Shown in pieces: positions 6,345-7,720 of a stretch of DNA of 7,720 nucleotides. The notes under the pieces were generated by a model. It did not search any database and was not told where the DNA came from. It saw nothing but the letters and a program-made list of their open reading frames with translations. Both the position numbers and the translations under genes were made by a program. Position 1 is the stretch's first letter. Each line of letters begins with the position of its first letter. Source of the stretch: Sphingobacteriaceae bacterium (GTDB taxonomy: Bacteria; Bacteroidota; Bacteroidia; B-17B0; Aurantibacillaceae); the NCBI GenBank assembly GCA_023251695.1, contig JAHEYE010000010.1, forward strand, positions 1 to 7,720. The letters are read 5' to 3'.

Positions 6345-6381
6345 GGGTTTAAACCGAGGGACTGGGGGCCTTGGGTTTAAA
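6345..6381. repeat. GGGTTTAAA direct repeats with overlapping palindrome/hairpin
   Basis: GGGTTTAAA occurs at 6345-6353 and again at 6373-6381. The first copy is part of the perfect 10-bp palindrome GGTTTAAACC (6346-6355). TTTAAACC (6348-6355) can also pair with GGTTTAAA (6374-6381), continuing past a one-base bulge into GAGG/CCTT to give a longer hairpin on the plus-strand RNA. The loop is G-rich (GACTGGGGG). The role is unknown; it could be a protein-binding site or RNA structure. Confidence 0.5.
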
Positions 6382-6400
6382 GTTTTAAACATTTTCCAAA

Positions 6401-6430
6401 TTGCTACAATTTGTAGCAACAGCTTGCTAC
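6401..6430. promoter_or_regulatory. Candidate operator: three alternating TTGCTAC half-sites upstream of recA
   Basis: TTGCTACAATTTGTAGCAA (6401-6419) is a perfect 9-bp inverted repeat with a one-base centre. Its right half GTAGCAA (6413-6419) then pairs with a third copy, TTGCTAC (6424-6430), across the 4-base loop CAGC. Half-site centres are 11-12 bp apart, about one helical turn, as expected for sites contacted by dimeric regulators. It lies directly upstream of the -7 match at 6440-6447, overlapping where the -33 region would be. A repressor or other DNA-damage regulator of recA is the natural guess, but the sequence matches no LexA box I can name with confidence. Alternatively these are mutually exclusive RNA hairpins. 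Confidence 0.5.
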
Positions 6431-6439
6431 GTTCTCATA

Positions 6440-6447
6440 TACCTTTG
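6440..6447 (+). promoter_or_regulatory. Candidate -7 element (TACCTTTG) of the recA promoter
   Basis: TACCTTTG is an exact match to the Bacteroidota -7 consensus TAnnTTTG. It would place transcription start near 6453 and leave a leader of about 100 bases before the recA ATG. The nearest upstream TTTG or TTG motifs lie 26 and 13 bases away, not the usual 17-23, so no good -33 element is present. The half-site cluster occupies that position instead. Confidence 0.45.
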
Positions 6448-6556
6448 TTTAAAATTAAGGCATAGAAAGTTTATAAATCACTTATAAATGCCCTAAATAA
6501 CAGAGTGTAAAAATTGTAATTTAATAAATGTAGTATAAACTCAAACAACAGAAATC

Positions 6557-7636
6557 ATGGCACGTAAATCGGACGAAGTTCTAGAAATGAACGACACAAA
6601 AGAAATGAAAGAATCAAAAAAAGACAAATCGGTAAATGCCGAAAAATTAAAAGCCTTACAGCTTACGTTAGATAAGCTCGAAAAAACTTACGGAAAAGGC
6701 GCCGTAATGAAATTAGGTGATGGCACCATTGAACCTTTAGAAGCAATTTCAACCGGATCACTAGGTTTGGACATTGCTTTAGGCATTGGCGGTTTGCCAA
6801 AAGGAAGGGTTGTTGAAATATACGGCCCTGAATCATCTGGTAAAACAACATTAGCCATTCACGCCATTGCCAGCGTGCAAAAAAACGGGGGCATTGCAGC
6901 TTTTATTGATGCTGAACATGCGTTTGATCGTTTTTATGCGGAGAAATTAGGTGTGGATACAAAAAGCCTTTTAATATCTCAGCCCGATAACGGCGAGCAG
7001 GCTTTGGAAATTGCCGATAACTTAATACGTTCAGGTGCAGTAGATGTAGTGGTGATTGATTCGGTTGCAGCTTTAACACCAAAAGCAGAAATTGAAGGGG
7101 AGATGGGCGACAGCCGTATGGGATTGCAGGCGCGTTTAATGAGCCAGGCCTTACGTAAGTTGACAGGCACAATTAATAAAACAGGATGTTGTTGCATATT
7201 CATAAACCAATTGCGTGAGAAGATTGGAATCATGTTCGGAAATCCGGAGACAACCACTGGAGGTAATGCTTTAAAGTTTTATGCTTCGGTACGTTTAGAT
7301 ATCCGCCGCATAAGCCAATTAAAAGAAGGTGATGTTGTACAAGGTAATCGTGTTCGCGTTAAAGTTGTAAAAAATAAAGTAGCGCCTCCTTTCCGTATGG
7401 CAGAGTTTGACATCATTTTCGGAGAAGGCATTAGTAAAGTTGGAGAAGTGATTGATATTGGTGTTGAGAAAAACATCATTAAAAAGAGCGGTTCCTGGTT
7501 TAGTTATAATGACACAAAATTAGGACAAGGCCGCGATGCTGTAAAAGCATTATTTAACGAAAATCCTGATCTGGCTGATGAAATTGAGAGTAAGATTGTG
7601 GCGGCATTAACCACCATTGCCTCTGCAGAAGAATAA
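6557..7636 (+). CDS. recA: Recombinase A
   Basis: The DNA strand-exchange ATPase of homologous recombination and the trigger of the SOS-type response, acting as a filament on single-stranded DNA. The core starts at KALQLTLDKLEKTYGKGAVMKLGD (about 32-55). Walker A GPESSGKTT is at 90-98, FIDAEHAFDRFYAEKLGVD at 117-135 carries the catalytic Glu120, Walker B VVVIDSV is at 164-170, and INQLREKIGIMFGNPETTTGGNALKFYASVRLDIRR (loop L2 and following) is at 216-251. AEHAFDRFYA instead of AEHALDPxYA is the form I associate with Bacteroidota. The length of 359 is slightly above the usual 340-355, owing to a charged Lys/Glu/Asp-rich N-terminal extension of about 25 residues. In-frame ATGs at codons 11 and 17 are alternative starts. 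A CCC run at 211-213 sits on the hydrophobic strand before loop L2. The C-terminal acidic tail is short. It is transcribed alone, with a terminator 22 bp downstream. Confidence 0.98.
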   Translation: MARKSDEVLEMNDTKEMKESKKDKSVNAEKLKALQLTLDKLEKTYGKGAVMKLGDGTIEPLEAISTGSLGLDIALGIGGLPKGRVVEIYGPESSGKTTLAIHAIASVQKNGGIAAFIDAEHAFDRFYAEKLGVDTKSLLISQPDNGEQALEIADNLIRSGAVDVVVIDSVAALTPKAEIEGEMGDSRMGLQARLMSQALRKLTGTINKTGCCCIFINQLREKIGIMFGNPETTTGGNALKFYASVRLDIRRISQLKEGDVVQGNRVRVKVVKNKVAPPFRMAEFDIIFGEGISKVGEVIDIGVEKNIIKKSGSWFSYNDTKLGQGRDAVKALFNENPDLADEIESKIVAALTTIASAEE

Positions 7637-7658
7637 GAGTAAATAAAATTAATTGTTG

Positions 7659-7702
7659 CTGCATGCCCTGCATGCAGGTTTAGTTTTTTGAGTTTTTTGT
7701 TT
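7659..7702 (+). terminator. Intrinsic terminator of recA
   Basis: CTGCATG (7659-7665) pairs with CATGCAG (7671-7677) around the 5-base loop CCCTG, with a further T-G pair at the base. It is followed by a long T-rich tract with two runs of six T (7684-7689 and 7693-7698). The hairpin overlaps a perfect 12-bp palindrome CCTGCATGCAGG (7667-7678). Its position just after the recA stop and the downstream T-tract support termination of recA transcription. Confidence 0.8.
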
Positions 7703-7720
7703 ACTCATGTTACCACTCAT

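Larger units (their letters stand above)
6106..6556. other. 451-bp divergent intergenic region between desaturase and recA, rich in inverted repeats
   Basis: No convincing protein-coding gene is visible. From left to right it holds a possible desaturase -7 element (6132-6139), the palindrome AACCTAGGTT (6170-6179), a strong terminator hairpin facing the minus strand (6203-6229) and the inverted repeat ACCTTAA/TTAAGGT (6272-6296). Next come a G-rich arm that could compete with the terminator (6303-6310), GGGTTTAAA repeats (6345-6381), alternating TTGCTAC/GTAGCAA half-sites (6401-6430) and a -7 match for recA (6440-6447). A direct repeat of TTATAAAT with 11-bp spacing lies at 6471-6489. The density of structure is more than two simple divergent promoters need. 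A minus-strand leader or small RNA is a reasonable but unproven reading. Confidence 0.6.

Noticed and set aside
6203..6430. Naming the structured intergenic region as 6S RNA or another known RNA family.
   Set aside because: I could not match the stems to any known consensus by eye, so a named call would be a guess.
6343..6465. A 40-codon plus-strand open frame from ATG at 6343 to TAG at 6463-6465.
   Set aside because: It runs through the palindromes and the recA -7 element and resembles no family I know, so it is more likely a chance frame in regulatory DNA.
6979..7257. A 92-codon open frame on the minus strand inside recA, with similar long antisense frames inside ndh, hddA and yajQ.
   Set aside because: Each is fully contained opposite a firmly identified gene and its translation shows no recognisable motif.
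7649..7720. An open minus-strand frame entering from the right edge and ending at TAA (7651-7649), possibly the tail of a convergent gene.
   Set aside because: Only 23 residues of low-complexity sequence (Lys, Gln, Thr) are visible, and it coincides with the recA terminator hairpin and T-tract, so coding cannot be supported.
1..7720. Mobile element, prophage, toxin-antitoxin or defence system.
   Set aside because: No transposase, integrase, terminal inverted repeats, tRNA attachment site or defence-type domains were found, and all genes are housekeeping or metabolic families with similar composition.

Overview
The window looks like a chromosomal housekeeping stretch from a member of the Bacteroidota. 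The DNA is AT-rich and start codons lack clear Shine-Dalgarno sequences, with A-rich leaders instead. Matches to the Bacteroidota -7 promoter element TAnnTTTG lie upstream of several genes. The proteins also read as members of this phylum: RecA carries the AEHAFDRFYA variant, PurC has the RGYLAGHA form, and a D-Ala-D-Ala dipeptidase is made as a lipoprotein with an acidic stretch right after the lipobox cysteine. I cannot name the genus.

Layout. Positions 1-2014 hold three minus-strand genes, transcribed in the order yajQ (nucleotide-binding YajQ/DUF520 protein), hddA-like GHMP sugar kinase, purC (SAICAR synthase, running off the left edge). The two short spacers between them each contain a degenerate tandem repeat: a 7-bp periodic array (381-429) and a roughly 10-bp CAGATTTACA array (1472-1507). 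A short divergent spacer (2015-2095) leads into a plus-strand cluster at 2096-5374: VanX-type dipeptidase lipoprotein, type II NADH dehydrogenase, and fumarylacetoacetase. The last two overlap by ATGA. A minus-strand acyl-lipid/acyl-CoA desaturase (5377-6105) meets fumarylacetoacetase tail to tail, with two bases between the stop codons. After a 451-bp divergent intergenic region comes recA (6557-7636, plus) with its own terminator.

How the genes relate. I see no dedicated multi-gene system. The plus-strand cluster joins cell-wall dipeptide hydrolysis, respiratory NADH oxidation and the last step of tyrosine catabolism. Tight spacing suggests co-transcription, but no common pathway is obvious. 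Fumarylacetoacetase and NDH-2 together imply an aerobic, respiring heterotroph, and the oxygen-dependent desaturase agrees with that.

The part most worth a second look is the non-coding region 6106-6556. It contains an intrinsic-terminator hairpin that faces the minus strand although no annotated gene lies upstream of it on that strand. It also contains a possible competing (anti-terminator) arm, several further inverted repeats, and three alternating copies of a 7-bp half-site (TTGCTAC/GTAGCAA) just upstream of a -7 promoter match for recA. It may hold a desaturase leader attenuator or a small RNA, plus a recA operator. These are inferences from sequence and need comparative or transcript data.
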